NCBI GenBank assembly: GCA_965207475.1
Contig: OZ242278.1
Coordinates: forward strand, 1,612,001-1,676,000
Origin: WTFY01 sp011523795
Lineage (GTDB): Bacteria > Pseudomonadota > Gammaproteobacteria > UBA4575
DNA: 64,000 nucleotides
Direction of reading: 5' to 3'
Translations under genes and position numbers: made by a program
The notes under the pieces: model-generated
The model's input: the letters and a program-made list of their open reading frames with translations, nothing else
Told to the model about the DNA's origin: nothing
Database searches by the model: none
Part shown: positions 16,390-25,761 of the stretch, in pieces
How the letters are laid out: the number at the start of each line of letters is the position of its first letter
How positions within the stretch are numbered: the stretch's first letter is position 1

Positions 16390-18837
16390 ATGGCGGAGTA
16401 TATGGCAGAACCGGGCGGCCTGGATCCCGGTATATCTAGAAGAGGTATGGTCGAGCCGTCGGTTCTGAATGCTCTCCCGCACTTTTTGTCCCTTACAGTT
16501 TTTCCACTTTTAATCTGTGCCGTGGTATACGGTGGCTGGTGGATCATCGGGCCGTTTGTCTACTTCGGGCTCGCAAACTGGTTTGACTCGCTGTTTGGCA
16601 TGGAAAAGCGAAACATGGACCCGGGCAATACGCTCGAAAGCCAGTTATTCCTGTACAAGCTAGCTGTCTGGATGTGGGCTGTGATGTGGCCCGCCACACT
16701 CGTGCTCTCGCTTTGGCTGATGCTTGTCGCTGACCATTTGGCCGTTTGGGAATCTGCACTGATCACCATCACCTTGTTTTTTACAGCCCAGTCAATCTTC
16801 ATCGTTGGACATGAGCTGGTGCACAGGACCTCCTGGCTGGAAAGACGGTTTGGTGAATTCCTCTTGGCGTCGTCTTCCTATCCGCATTACGCTACTGAAC
16901 ATATTTATGTTCATCATTCTCTGGCCTGTACGCCTGCTGATCCCGGGTCTGCGAGAAAGGGCCAGAGTTTCTGGCAGTACTTTCCCAGGGATTTGAGGCG
17001 AAGTCTGATCGAGTCCTGGCGTTTTGAGCGCGACCGGCTTGCACGACGGCACTTGCCTGTGTGGCACTATACGAATCCTTTCTGGCGCTACTCCCTAGAA
17101 ACCGCTGCGTGGTATGCGCTGGTGTACTGGATGGGAGGGATCTGGGTAGCGCTGGTCTTCGCCGTATTGTGTTTCTTCCTTGTCCTGTCGATGAAAATCA
17201 TCAACTATGTCCAGCACTATGGGCTGGAGCGCATCCGCCTTCCCGGCGGCCGGTATGAGCCGGTTCTGGTGCGACACTCCTGGAGTGCTGCCAGCAGGTT
17301 CACCAACTGGCTCTATTACAATATGCAACGCCATTCGGACCATCACACCGAGGCCACCCGGTACTACCCGCTGTTGCAGTATCACGGTGGGGACGAGTCG
17401 CCACAGTTACCGGAAGGTTACTCCGCGATGGCTAATTACGCGATGGTCCCTCGTGTCTGGTTCCGAAAGATGGATCCGCTGGTTGATCGCTGGCGTGCAC
17501 ACTTTTATCCACAGATTGAGGACTGGAGCGCCTATGACAGCGCTGCATACGCTGCCTGCCCGGACGAGTTCGAAGCCATTTCGGAGATCTATGATGCCGC
17601 ACCACGCATGGCCGAATGGATAAACCGGGCTCCGGAACTGCTCGAGAGCCTGCGGGACAGGGAGTTCACCGCTCTTGACCTCCCGGATGGCTTCGCCCCG
17701 GATCCGGAATTCGAAATGGTTGCGCGGCGAGGGCTGGCGCGTGTGTACTGGACACGCGAGTTTGATGTTTCTGAAATGAAGGAGCAACTTGCCGCAATAC
17801 CGGCCCAGGGCGTAAAGGAAGTGGTAGAGACTGCAAGAAACTGGCTCAACGACAAGGTCTTTCAGATCAGCATGCACATGATCCGCGGTAATCTGCAGCC
17901 GACCGAGGCAGGGAAAGTCCTGTCCAACCTTGCCGAGGCCTCGGTCTGCATCCTGCTGTCGGCGGTTGAGGTGGAATTTGCCAACCGGCGTCGTCGACGC
18001 GGCGAAGGTGCCGTCACAGCTGTACTTCTGGGTGAATCTGCCAGCGGAGAGGCAGCACCCGGTACAAGGCTCGATGTCATGTTCGCGTACGAAGGCGGCC
18101 CTGTAGAATATTATCAAGCCCTGTGCAGACGGTTCCTTGAGGAACTGCGTACATTTTCGCATGAAAACCTGCTTTTTCAGCCACTTCCACGTGGCGGGAA
18201 GGGAAGGGGTGTCTGGTCCGTGGCTGAATTTGCCGAACATTACCGGGGAGACACGGTGAACGGTCTGCCGGACCTCATTCAGTCACGGTGTGTCTTTGAA
18301 TCCGGAAATCCCGGAATTTGGACCCGCCTGGACACGGTGCGACACGAAGTCCTGTCCTCTGGTGCTTCCCGCATCGCACAGGCAGATGCGTTGCGTGAAG
18401 CTCTGGGAGCAGCCGGTACGGCCGAACCGGGTCTGCAGTCGATCGAAGAAATGCGTGGTGGCCTTCGGGAGCTCGTGCATGCAGCCAGGCTGGTACAACT
18501 GGCCCATGCCGGTGAGGCTCCTGAAATTCTGGTTCCTGATACGGCTTCCGCATTCCGGACTGCAGGCAGTCTCGGGCTGATTGCCGGGGATGTCTCCAGG
18601 CGGCTGGCCGATGCAGCAGAGATGTGGTTGAACCTGCATGGCATTTTGCGACTGGTGGTCAAGGATGGCTTTGCCATCGAGAAGGCAACACCGAAGGTCC
18701 AAGCCGTCATTGCCCGTTCCTGCGGGATGAAGGATTTCAGTGCGCTGACCGATGCAATACATGAAACGGCGGACCGTACCGCTGCAGACATCGATGCGCT
18801 GGACAGCACAGTCCTGAAATCAACCCGTATATCCTGA
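16390..18837 (+). CDS. AlkB-type membrane hydroxylase fused to a GlnE-like domain
   Basis: An 815-residue fusion with GGAGG seven bases before the ATG. Residues 1 to about 380 are a membrane di-iron hydroxylase: six or so hydrophobic helices and all the histidine boxes (GHELVHR, EHIYVHHS, NYVQHYGLER, QRHSDHH). From about 410 to the end the sequence follows the glutamine synthetase adenylyltransferase layout: an AxLLGE...LDVMFAYE nucleotidyltransferase core near 550, then QSR and RLDTVRHEVL, then the helical GGLRELVHAARLVQLAHA block. The first Asp of the catalytic DxD pair is replaced by Arg (TRLDVMF), so transferase activity is doubtful. The YcaO gene follows 107 bases later on the same strand. 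The AlkB assignment is firm; the hydroxylase substrate is unknown, with alkanes, lipids or the RiPP as options. Confidence 0.85.
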   Translation: MAEYMAEPGGLDPGISRRGMVEPSVLNALPHFLSLTVFPLLICAVVYGGWWIIGPFVYFGLANWFDSLFGMEKRNMDPGNTLESQLFLYKLAVWMWAVMWPATLVLSLWLMLVADHLAVWESALITITLFFTAQSIFIVGHELVHRTSWLERRFGEFLLASSSYPHYATEHIYVHHSLACTPADPGSARKGQSFWQYFPRDLRRSLIESWRFERDRLARRHLPVWHYTNPFWRYSLETAAWYALVYWMGGIWVALVFAVLCFFLVLSMKIINYVQHYGLERIRLPGGRYEPVLVRHSWSAASRFTNWLYYNMQRHSDHHTEATRYYPLLQYHGGDESPQLPEGYSAMANYAMVPRVWFRKMDPLVDRWRAHFYPQIEDWSAYDSAAYAACPDEFEAISEIYDAAPRMAEWINRAPELLESLRDREFTALDLPDGFAPDPEFEMVARRGLARVYWTREFDVSEMKEQLAAIPAQGVKEVVETARNWLNDKVFQISMHMIRGNLQPTEAGKVLSNLAEASVCILLSAVEVEFANRRRRRGEGAVTAVLLGESASGEAAPGTRLDVMFAYEGGPVEYYQALCRRFLEELRTFSHENLLFQPLPRGGKGRGVWSVAEFAEHYRGDTVNGLPDLIQSRCVFESGNPGIWTRLDTVRHEVLSSGASRIAQADALREALGAAGTAEPGLQSIEEMRGGLRELVHAARLVQLAHAGEAPEILVPDTASAFRTAGSLGLIAGDVSRRLADAAEMWLNLHGILRLVVKDGFAIEKATPKVQAVIARSCGMKDFSALTDAIHETADRTAADIDALDSTVLKSTRIS

Positions 18838-18944
18838 GCTTGCACACAGTACGGGCAGGCAGGTTACAAGAGCCCATGACTGAATGGTGCCGACTGGCAT
18901 GATCGGTCTGGCAGGCACTACCCCGGAGTCGGAGAATTTCTAGC

Positions 18945-21293
18945 TTGGAGAAAAGTACGGACAGGAAGGCATCACCTAACGCCGGTTCATCCCGCAGTAT
19001 TCTGAAGAAAACCACCGAAGCTGACTGCGGTTTCATCGAGAAACCCGTACTTGTCCCGCACCTGGAATTCAGGTTGCTGGGCGGGCGGCAAGCGCTGCTG
19101 GTTTCTGAAACTTTCAACACGCTGCTCCATGGGCAGCTGGTTTGCGATATTCTGCCGCTTCTTGATGGCCGCCGCACACGCCGGGACATCATGGCATCCC
19201 TGACCGGCAAGCATCTGGGGCCCGATATCCTGACCGCGCTCACCTTCTTGACAACCAAGGGGTATATTGTCTCGGGGGAGTACAGAATGGAACAGGGGCA
19301 GGCGGCATACTGGTCTTCACAGGGTGTCACTCCTCGATATGCCGAGGAGCGGCTGAAGTCATTGCAGGTAGATGTAGCCGGCGATGAAGGCCGCCACCTT
19401 GCCCGGCGGCTTGAAGCCATGGGTGTGTACTTGGACAGGAGCCATCCGGCCCTTTCCATTATCATTTGTGCCGATTTTCTTGATGAGCGGAATGCGGCCC
19501 TCAACCGGCGCCATGTCAGCTCTGGCGTACCCTGGTTGCTGGTCAGGCCAAAGGGCGTGATTCCACTGCTTGGCCCGGTTTTCCGGCCTGCGGAGCAGGG
19601 GCCTTGCTGGGCCTGCCTGGCCTACCGCCTGCAAGGCCAGCAGGAGGTCCATAACTTCCTGCGCAATCGTGCCGGCACTGAGGCCGCCTTTCAGCCCTTT
19701 GCGGCCGAACCCATGGTGCTGGAGACGGTGTACGGGCTGTTTGCGGCGGAGATTGCCAAGTGGCTGGTCTTCGGCGAGCTGGCGCCGATACATGAGCATG
19801 CAATCACGCTGGATGTCGCTGCACTGAAAACGGCGAGACATCCGGTGCGCAGGCGACCACAGTGCGTGGTGTGCGGCGAGGAAAGGCACTTCAGCCCTGA
19901 TCGCCCGGCCAGTCCGGTGCACCTCAAGTCCAGTCCCAAAAACGTTCAAAACAGTGGTGGTGTGCGCTCGGTGTCTCCCGAAGAGACCCTGGCCAAGTAC
20001 CGCCATCTCATCAGCCCAGTCAGCGGGGTGGTGACCTGGATCGAACGTACCACGGACGTGTACGATCACTGGCTTCATGTCTATTGGGCCGGTAGCAATC
20101 TGGCCCTTCGTGTCAAAAACCTGAGCTCGCTGAGACGCAGCCTGCGGAGCAAGAGTGCAGGCAAGGGAAGCACACCCGAACAGTCCGAGGCGAGTGCGCT
20201 TTGCGAGGCGGTTGAGCGCTATTCGGGCGCATTCCACGGGGATGAGATCCGTACTTGCAAACGGTTTTCAGAATTTTCTGACAAGGAACAGGAGTTTGAC
20301 GCCATCCACCCGAACCAGGTCCAGTTGTTCAGTGATCACCAGTTCGACCATGCGCGCGAGATCAATGCCAGGCAACATCCCTACAATTTTGTTCCTGGCC
20401 GGCTCGACCCGGAGGCTGCGATCGAATGGTCGCCGGTCTGGTCGCTCACGCGAGGTCGGCACTGTTACCTTCCGACCTCCATGCTCTACAGCATGACGCC
20501 GGAGCAGCGAGGCACTTCAGACTTGATTGCGGATTCGAACGGCTGTGCGGCCGGCAATACGCTGGAGGAAGCTATCCTGCAGGGATTTTTCGAACTGGTG
20601 GAACGTGACGCGTTCGCCATCTGGTGGTACAACCGGCTGCGCTTTCCCGCGGTCGACCTGGAGAGTTTTGGCGACGCCTACCTTGCGGGTGCGCAGGACT
20701 ACTACCGAAAGCTCCACCGCGAGATGTGGCTGCTGGATATCACGGGTGATTTTGGCATTCCGGCCTTTATTTCCATCTCGCGACGAACCGATTCACAACC
20801 CGAAGACATCCTGTACGGGGCCGGTGCGCACACCGATCCGCATATCGCGGCCTTGCGTGCAGTATGCGAAATGAACCAGTGCCTGACCTGGGTTCCCCGC
20901 CCGGAAACCGGCCATACCGGGTACGGAGTGGATGACCCGATGTGCCTGTCATGGTGGAAGAACGCCACGCTTGAGGAATATCCCTACCTGGCCCCCGATC
21001 CTGGGGCCGCAACACGGGGCCGCCCGGATTATTTCGTGCCCGAAACTTCGGATGTGAAAGAGGATGTCGAGCGGTGCGGTGCACTGGTAAAAGCCAGGGG
21101 CCTGGAGATGCTTGTACTTGACCAGACCCGTCCCGATATCGGCATGCCGGTAGCCCGGGTGATCGTGCCGGGATTGCGTCACTTCTGGGAAAGGTACGCA
21201 CCGGGGCGCCTGTACGACGTGCCGGTCAACATGGGCTGGCGGGAAAAACCGCTGGCTGAGGCCGACCTCAACCCCGTCCCGGTCATCGCCTGA
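18945..21293 (+). CDS. Fused TOMM cyclodehydratase (leader-binding domain plus YcaO)
   Basis: A 782-residue protein read from a TTG at 18945, with GGAG ten bases upstream. The N-terminal 330 residues resemble the E1-like partner that binds the leader peptide, with zinc-type cysteine pairs C221/C224 and C307/C310. From about 343 the YcaO domain starts (SPEETLAKYRHLISPV); its ATP-binding glutamates lie in EASALCEAVERYSG and GFFELVERDAFA. The C-terminus NPVPVIA resembles the proline-rich tail of azoline-forming YcaO proteins. It would use ATP to turn Cys/Ser/Thr of a precursor into azolines. No flavin dehydrogenase that would oxidise these to azoles is present nearby. Confidence 0.92.
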   Translation: MEKSTDRKASPNAGSSRSILKKTTEADCGFIEKPVLVPHLEFRLLGGRQALLVSETFNTLLHGQLVCDILPLLDGRRTRRDIMASLTGKHLGPDILTALTFLTTKGYIVSGEYRMEQGQAAYWSSQGVTPRYAEERLKSLQVDVAGDEGRHLARRLEAMGVYLDRSHPALSIIICADFLDERNAALNRRHVSSGVPWLLVRPKGVIPLLGPVFRPAEQGPCWACLAYRLQGQQEVHNFLRNRAGTEAAFQPFAAEPMVLETVYGLFAAEIAKWLVFGELAPIHEHAITLDVAALKTARHPVRRRPQCVVCGEERHFSPDRPASPVHLKSSPKNVQNSGGVRSVSPEETLAKYRHLISPVSGVVTWIERTTDVYDHWLHVYWAGSNLALRVKNLSSLRRSLRSKSAGKGSTPEQSEASALCEAVERYSGAFHGDEIRTCKRFSEFSDKEQEFDAIHPNQVQLFSDHQFDHAREINARQHPYNFVPGRLDPEAAIEWSPVWSLTRGRHCYLPTSMLYSMTPEQRGTSDLIADSNGCAAGNTLEEAILQGFFELVERDAFAIWWYNRLRFPAVDLESFGDAYLAGAQDYYRKLHREMWLLDITGDFGIPAFISISRRTDSQPEDILYGAGAHTDPHIAALRAVCEMNQCLTWVPRPETGHTGYGVDDPMCLSWWKNATLEEYPYLAPDPGAATRGRPDYFVPETSDVKEDVERCGALVKARGLEMLVLDQTRPDIGMPVARVIVPGLRHFWERYAPGRLYDVPVNMGWREKPLAEADLNPVPVIA

Positions 21294-21707
21294 GGAGCCA
21301 GCCTGTTTAGGGAGCATCTCCATGCCGTGGAAATGAGCCCCATCCTGTAGGGGGTGTTGCTCAGGTCTGCTGGGCCTTGAGCGTACAACCTGGGTCAGTG
21401 TGCATGGGCACTGCAGGACCTGTACAAATTCGTTGACATTCCGTCCCGGCGGACTATATTCTCCACCGCATTGACCTTCAGTCTGTGTTGCCGCGGATGG
21501 TAAATACCTTGATCAACCTTGGTTTGGACTCAGTGGATTCGGAGCACGTGGTCTAAGTTGGACTGCTCTCGGAGTAACAGGGTTGCAGGCTGCGAAATGG
21601 CATGTTTATTACTTGGCATGAGGCTTCCGTTGCAATGAAGCTTGTTGCGCGACTTGCCGCCAAGGCCGTTCGCAGCTAGTCACGTCATTCCTGTGAGCAA
21701 GCGCGGC
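21294..21707. other. YcaO-RND intergenic region
   Basis: About 410 bases without a convincing gene. A consensus-like promoter at 21433-21460 lies inside. The RND frame is open back to a TTG at 21642 and a GTG at 21693, so part of this stretch may be translated. Confidence 0.5.
21433..21460 (+). promoter_or_regulatory. Sigma-70 promoter upstream of the RND gene
   Basis: Perfect TTGACA at 21433-21438, a 16-base spacer, and TATATT at 21455-21460. This makes the exporter gene likely to have its own promoter rather than depend on the YcaO transcript. Confidence 0.65.
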
Positions 21708-24038
21708 ATGAAAAAAGGGCAATTTGCCAGGCGATTTGCCGAACAGGTGCTCACGGCCCGCTGGCTGGTCATCGTGGCCACGCTGTTACTGGTTGCGGGC
21801 GCATCAAGCGGCATCGCCCTGCTTGAATTCTCAGCCAACTACCGAATCTTCTTCGACGAAGACAATCCGCAGCTTCTGGCATTGGAAGCACTGGAGAATA
21901 CTTACGGGAAGAACGAGAACATCGTGTTCCTGATTGCCCCGGACGATGGTGACGCCACGTCACAAAACGCACTGTCGGCCGCCGTCTGGCTCACGGAAGC
22001 CGCCTGGTTGACGCCCTATTCAAGGCGAGTCGACTCACTCGCCAATTTTCAGTACACGACTGCCGATGGCGACGATCTGTATGTGCGGGACCTTGTTGAT
22101 CCGCAGGAACTGGCCCAGGCCGAGGTGCGGTCACGAATTCGTGACGTTGCCCTGTCCGACCCGCGGATAGCAGGCACCATTCTAGCCCGGAATGCTGATG
22201 TCAGCGTTGTAAACGTCGCGGTCGAGCTGCCCGAGGAGGGCCTGCTGGAGGCTGTGGCCGAAGTCGCCGAATATGCCAGGTCGGTTGCCGCGGAGGCTGA
22301 AGAACGGTTTCCCGACATAGACCTTCGCATCGTCGGTACGGTCATGATCAACCAAACCTTCCTGGAAGCCTCGATCAACAGCCAGAAGGTTTTCCTGCCC
22401 GCAAGCCTGCTGCTCATGGCCTTGATCCTTGGTGTCCTCACACGGGGCTGGGCAGGGGTGGCGGCGACCGGAATTGTCATAGTCTTTTCCATTTTCACGT
22501 CAGTGGGCCTGGGTGTGTGGGTCGGCTTACCCTTTTCCCCGCCCGTCTCGCCAGCACCGACCATCGTGCTGATGATCGTCGTGGCAAACTGTGTGCACTT
22601 GCTGGTGGCTGTGCAGCAGCATTTGCGTGCGGGGGATTCCAAGCACGACGCCATCGTTGAAGCTGTCAGGCTCAACTTGCACCCGGTATTTCTGGCGAGT
22701 CTCACAACGGCGATTGGATTCTTGAGCATGAACTTTTCCGAAGTGCCGCCCTATCGTCATCTCGGAAACTTCGTCGCATTCGGAATCGTCGCCTCTTTCG
22801 TTCTCTCCGTCACCTTTCTTCCGGCCCTGCTTTCGCTTCTTCCTATCCGTGCGGCAAAGGACCGTCGGCTGCTCCGCGGACCCACAATGCACCGCTTGGC
22901 GGATGTTGTGTTGCGCCATAGAAAGCCGCTGTTTTGGGGATGGCTGGTGGTTGTGCTTGCAATGATTCTGTCCATTCCGCGAAACGAGCTCAATGATGTT
23001 CTGGTCCACTTTTTCGATGAGGGCGTTGAATTCCGGCAAGATGTGGACTTCATGGACGAGCACCTAAGCGGCAACACCCTGCTTGAGTACTCGCTGCACG
23101 CATCTGCTGAGGGAGGTGTCACCGATCCGCTTTTCCTCGCCGAGGTTTCGAGCTTCGCCGGCTGGTACCGTGACCAGCCCCCTGTACGCCACGTGTCGGT
23201 CATTACCGATACCTTTCAGCAACTTAACAAGAGCATGCACGGAGACGACCCGGGTGCCTACCGAATACCGGAAAGCCAGGAACTGGCGGCACAATACCTG
23301 CTGCTTTACGAACTCTCGCTTCCGCAGGGTCTGGACCTGAACAATCAGATTGACAGGTCCAGATCAGCCACGAGAGTGACGGTCTCGGCGGAAACACTTT
23401 CTTCGCAAGAAGTGCTTGAGCTGAATGCGCGTGCCGAGGCATGGCTAAAGGAAAATGCATCGCATGTTGCCGGCGTCAACAGCACCGGCCCCGCCGCGTT
23501 GTTCGCCTACATCGGGCATCGCAACATTCGGGCCATGCTAGTCGGGACAATGGTTGTTCTCTTGGCAATTTCTGTCATTCTGCTCGTCGCGTTGCAATCA
23601 CTGCGACTGGGCTTGATAAGCATCGTCCCCAATTTGATTCCTGCAGTGCTGGGCTTCGGTGTCTGGGGATTGATGGTCGGACAGGTTGGACTTTCGCTAT
23701 CTGTCGTGGTGGCCATGACCGTCGGCATCGTCGTGGATGACACTGTGCATTTTCTCAGCAAGTACCAGCGGGCGCGAAATGAATACGGCCAGAGTCCCGA
23801 GGAAGCGGTACGCTACGCCTTTGACACGGCAGGCCGGGCCCTGTTTACAACGACGGTCGTGCTGGTGGCCGGTTTTTTGATTTTTATGTTTTCACCCTTC
23901 GTTCCCACCGCACAGGTTGGTGTCCTCACCGGGATGATTATTGCCTTTGCATTCATCGCCGACCTGACACTCCTGCCTGCGTTGCTGACAGCGGTGGACC
24001 GGAATGCTGCAAAGCGGACCGCGCTTGCACCCGACTGA
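21708..24038 (+). CDS. RND superfamily exporter (MMPL/Patched type)
   Basis: A 776-residue inner-membrane exporter. Two halves each contain a large periplasmic loop followed by a block of five or six helices. Segments such as ANCVHLLVAVQQHLR and DDTVHFLSKYQRARNEYG mark the duplicated helix-4 motif of this family. Homologues often move lipids, sterol-like or hopanoid compounds, and travel with a LolA-like protein and an outer-membrane barrel; both are encoded at 34-36 kb. The ATG at 21708 (MKKGQFARR) is chosen; GTG 21693 or TTG 21642 are alternatives. The cargo is unknown. Confidence 0.88.
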   Translation: MKKGQFARRFAEQVLTARWLVIVATLLLVAGASSGIALLEFSANYRIFFDEDNPQLLALEALENTYGKNENIVFLIAPDDGDATSQNALSAAVWLTEAAWLTPYSRRVDSLANFQYTTADGDDLYVRDLVDPQELAQAEVRSRIRDVALSDPRIAGTILARNADVSVVNVAVELPEEGLLEAVAEVAEYARSVAAEAEERFPDIDLRIVGTVMINQTFLEASINSQKVFLPASLLLMALILGVLTRGWAGVAATGIVIVFSIFTSVGLGVWVGLPFSPPVSPAPTIVLMIVVANCVHLLVAVQQHLRAGDSKHDAIVEAVRLNLHPVFLASLTTAIGFLSMNFSEVPPYRHLGNFVAFGIVASFVLSVTFLPALLSLLPIRAAKDRRLLRGPTMHRLADVVLRHRKPLFWGWLVVVLAMILSIPRNELNDVLVHFFDEGVEFRQDVDFMDEHLSGNTLLEYSLHASAEGGVTDPLFLAEVSSFAGWYRDQPPVRHVSVITDTFQQLNKSMHGDDPGAYRIPESQELAAQYLLLYELSLPQGLDLNNQIDRSRSATRVTVSAETLSSQEVLELNARAEAWLKENASHVAGVNSTGPAALFAYIGHRNIRAMLVGTMVVLLAISVILLVALQSLRLGLISIVPNLIPAVLGFGVWGLMVGQVGLSLSVVVAMTVGIVVDDTVHFLSKYQRARNEYGQSPEEAVRYAFDTAGRALFTTTVVLVAGFLIFMFSPFVPTAQVGVLTGMIIAFAFIADLTLLPALLTAVDRNAAKRTALAPD

Positions 24039-24267
24039 AGTCCATTCCGAACGCCTTCTTGAGGAGGAAGCACGTCCTCAGGCTCGTTTCCGGACCCATG
24101 CACTCCTGCGAACCATGGCGTGCGATCAAGGCTGTTGGCTTCATACACCTTCAGGCAGGAGCCCTAGGGAGGGAACTTGATCAGGAAAACGAGACTGAAA
24201 GCGGCTTGGCCCCCAAGCCTGCGCACTGAACCGGAAATTCACGGTCTTGACTGCTTGAAATAGCCAT

Positions 24268-24304
24268 GTTAACGTCATATCACGAACGTGTTAATGTCAT
24301 TAAC
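24268..24304 (+). promoter_or_regulatory. Palindromic operator candidate before the NHLP precursor
   Basis: GTTAATGTCATTAAC at 24290-24304 is a perfect 7-1-7 palindrome. A second copy of the half sequence, GTTAACGTCAT, sits at 24268-24278, 22 bases upstream, that is two helical turns. A TTGACT at 24247-24252 could be the -35 element, which would place the repeats across the -10 and start region. This arrangement suits a repressor or a dimeric regulator. Confidence 0.5.
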
Positions 24305-24327
24305 AATCTGAATACAGGAGAATCATC

Positions 24328-24579
24328 ATGAGAAGCGGAGATGATATGCTGAAGCAGATTGTTGAGAAGTCTGCCTTGAATGCGGAGTTCAGGCAACAGC
24401 TTCTTGATGATCCAAAATCTACCATCAGTGGGGAGCTGGGTATTACAATTCCCGATTCGATGAATGTCGTGGTCCATGAGAGCGACATGCAGACGGTGCA
24501 TCTTGCACTGCCACCGGACCCGAACATCACCGAGGAGCAGCTTGAGGCGATTTCAGCCGGCCTTTGCTGTTGCTGGTAG
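24328..24579 (+). CDS. NHLP-family RiPP precursor with LCCCW core
   Basis: An 83-residue precursor with AGGAG eight bases before the ATG. Residues 1-78 have the nitrile-hydratase-alpha-like leader: an N-terminal helix (LKQIVEKSALNAEFRQQLL), the DPK and LGITIP turn, VVVHESDMQTVHLALPP, and the acidic tail ITEEQLEAISAG. The Ala77-Gly78 pair is a standard C39-peptidase cleavage site. What remains is five residues, Leu-Cys-Cys-Cys-Trp. Three adjacent cysteines are ideal YcaO substrates. The leader shares its pattern with the N-terminus of the toroid protein at 27.5 kb. Confidence 0.88.
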   Translation: MRSGDDMLKQIVEKSALNAEFRQQLLDDPKSTISGELGITIPDSMNVVVHESDMQTVHLALPPDPNITEEQLEAISAGLCCCW

Positions 24580-24588
24580 CTCTGATAA

Positions 24589-24603
24589 CCGGCGAGTAGC
24601 CGG
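24589..24603 (+). terminator. Weak hairpin after the precursor
   Basis: CCGGC, loop GAGTA, GCCGG begins nine bases after the precursor stop. The stem is only 5 bp and there is no T-run. It sits where a terminator would be expected, because the next gene is convergent. Confidence 0.3.
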
Positions 24604-24702
24604 CTAAGACGCGGAACCCCCTGCATTCGCGCCTGGTTTGCAGTGCCACGCTGTGCGCCATACGGGCATAGGGCGGTTCGGTGTGGCCGTTCAAGGCTGA
24701 TA

Positions 24703-25761
24703 TCAGGTGGAAACCGCTCCGGAAAGTACCATGAACACGTAGGCTTTCGCTTTTCGGAGTTGATTTTCAGATATGACCAGTTTGATGTGGTGAATGCCAC
24801 GTAGCATGACAAAACGCCCGGACTTTGCAAAGAGCGTTGTCGGTTTCGAAACCCAGTCAGCAAGTGCCGTCAGTTTCTCCGAGTCTACAAGGTCCTCATG
24901 ACCGAGGGCATCCAAAAACGGGTCCCAATCGGTCAGGCCATCGAGCCAATAACGTGAATCCTTTGTATATCTCTGCTTGACGATAAGCGTAAGGCCGAGC
25001 GTCGGACCAACACCTTCTTCCCGCACGTCAATATTCACCCCGGTCCTGACGATGTTCACGCGTTTCTTGAAGCGTGCAATCACGGAATCGACCGCAGAGA
25101 CCTGGCCCGGCCAACCCGTGTTTTCGAGATAGCCACATATTTCCTGCTGCGATTTGAAACCCATGATTGCCAGGCGGATTGCACGTGAGCGAGACGGGAA
25201 TATGCCGAACGAATCCATGCGCGTATCGCCTGGCTGCGCCAGGTAGGCTCGTTCGACATTCTCCCGCTTGGTGTCGTGCATCCCCCAGCCTACACTGGAA
25301 ACTAGCGCTTCAACCACCAGACCGATATCGTTCACCTGACCACGGGCTCCAATGATTGGCCGTTCCCCGGGCCGAAGGAACATTCCCGGAAGCGAACAGT
25401 TGCTTTCCTGCGCCGAGCCAATGTCATATTCCAGCATCAGCTTGCGGCCTACGATTTCACGCAGGGGCGAGTTTTCGGCATCCATTTGTGTACACAACCG
25501 CGCGATCGCTTTTGCAGTCTCATCTGTCCTGTCAGTCCGTGCGCGCTCCATGAAAAACCCTGCCGTCCTGGTTCCGCTTGCCAGGGAAACGCCGAAATCC
25601 GCTTCAGGCCTGTGCGTATGCAACGGCAGTTCAAAGCCGAACGGAAGGGCGCCCATGGTAATGGGATGTTTCCTGGCACATTCGAGTATGCGCTCCCATT
25701 CCGGGACTCCGATAAGAATCGGAGAAATCCTGTTTCGAAAGTGCTCAAGCAATTCACCCAT
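24703..25761 (-). CDS. Unknown protein of the RiPP locus
   Basis: A 352-residue soluble protein I cannot assign. It alternates strands and helices, has no membrane segment or signal peptide, and shows several hydrophobic strand-like stretches (FGVSLA, LGLTLIVK, IHHIKLVIS). The layout is loosely like ABBA-type peptide prenyltransferases, but no diagnostic motif is visible. The frame stays open 25 codons upstream of the ATG with protein-like sequence, and GAGGAG lies at 25828-25833 just before ATT/ATA codons, so a rare start codon may be used. It lies downstream of the leader-toroid gene on the same strand, 465 bases away. Confidence 0.65.
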   Translation of the reverse strand: MGELLEHFRNRISPILIGVPEWERILECARKHPITMGALPFGFELPLHTHRPEADFGVSLASGTRTAGFFMERARTDRTDETAKAIARLCTQMDAENSPLREIVGRKLMLEYDIGSAQESNCSLPGMFLRPGERPIIGARGQVNDIGLVVEALVSSVGWGMHDTKRENVERAYLAQPGDTRMDSFGIFPSRSRAIRLAIMGFKSQQEICGYLENTGWPGQVSAVDSVIARFKKRVNIVRTGVNIDVREEGVGPTLGLTLIVKQRYTKDSRYWLDGLTDWDPFLDALGHEDLVDSEKLTALADWVSKPTTLFAKSGRFVMLRGIHHIKLVISENQLRKAKAYVFMVLSGAVST

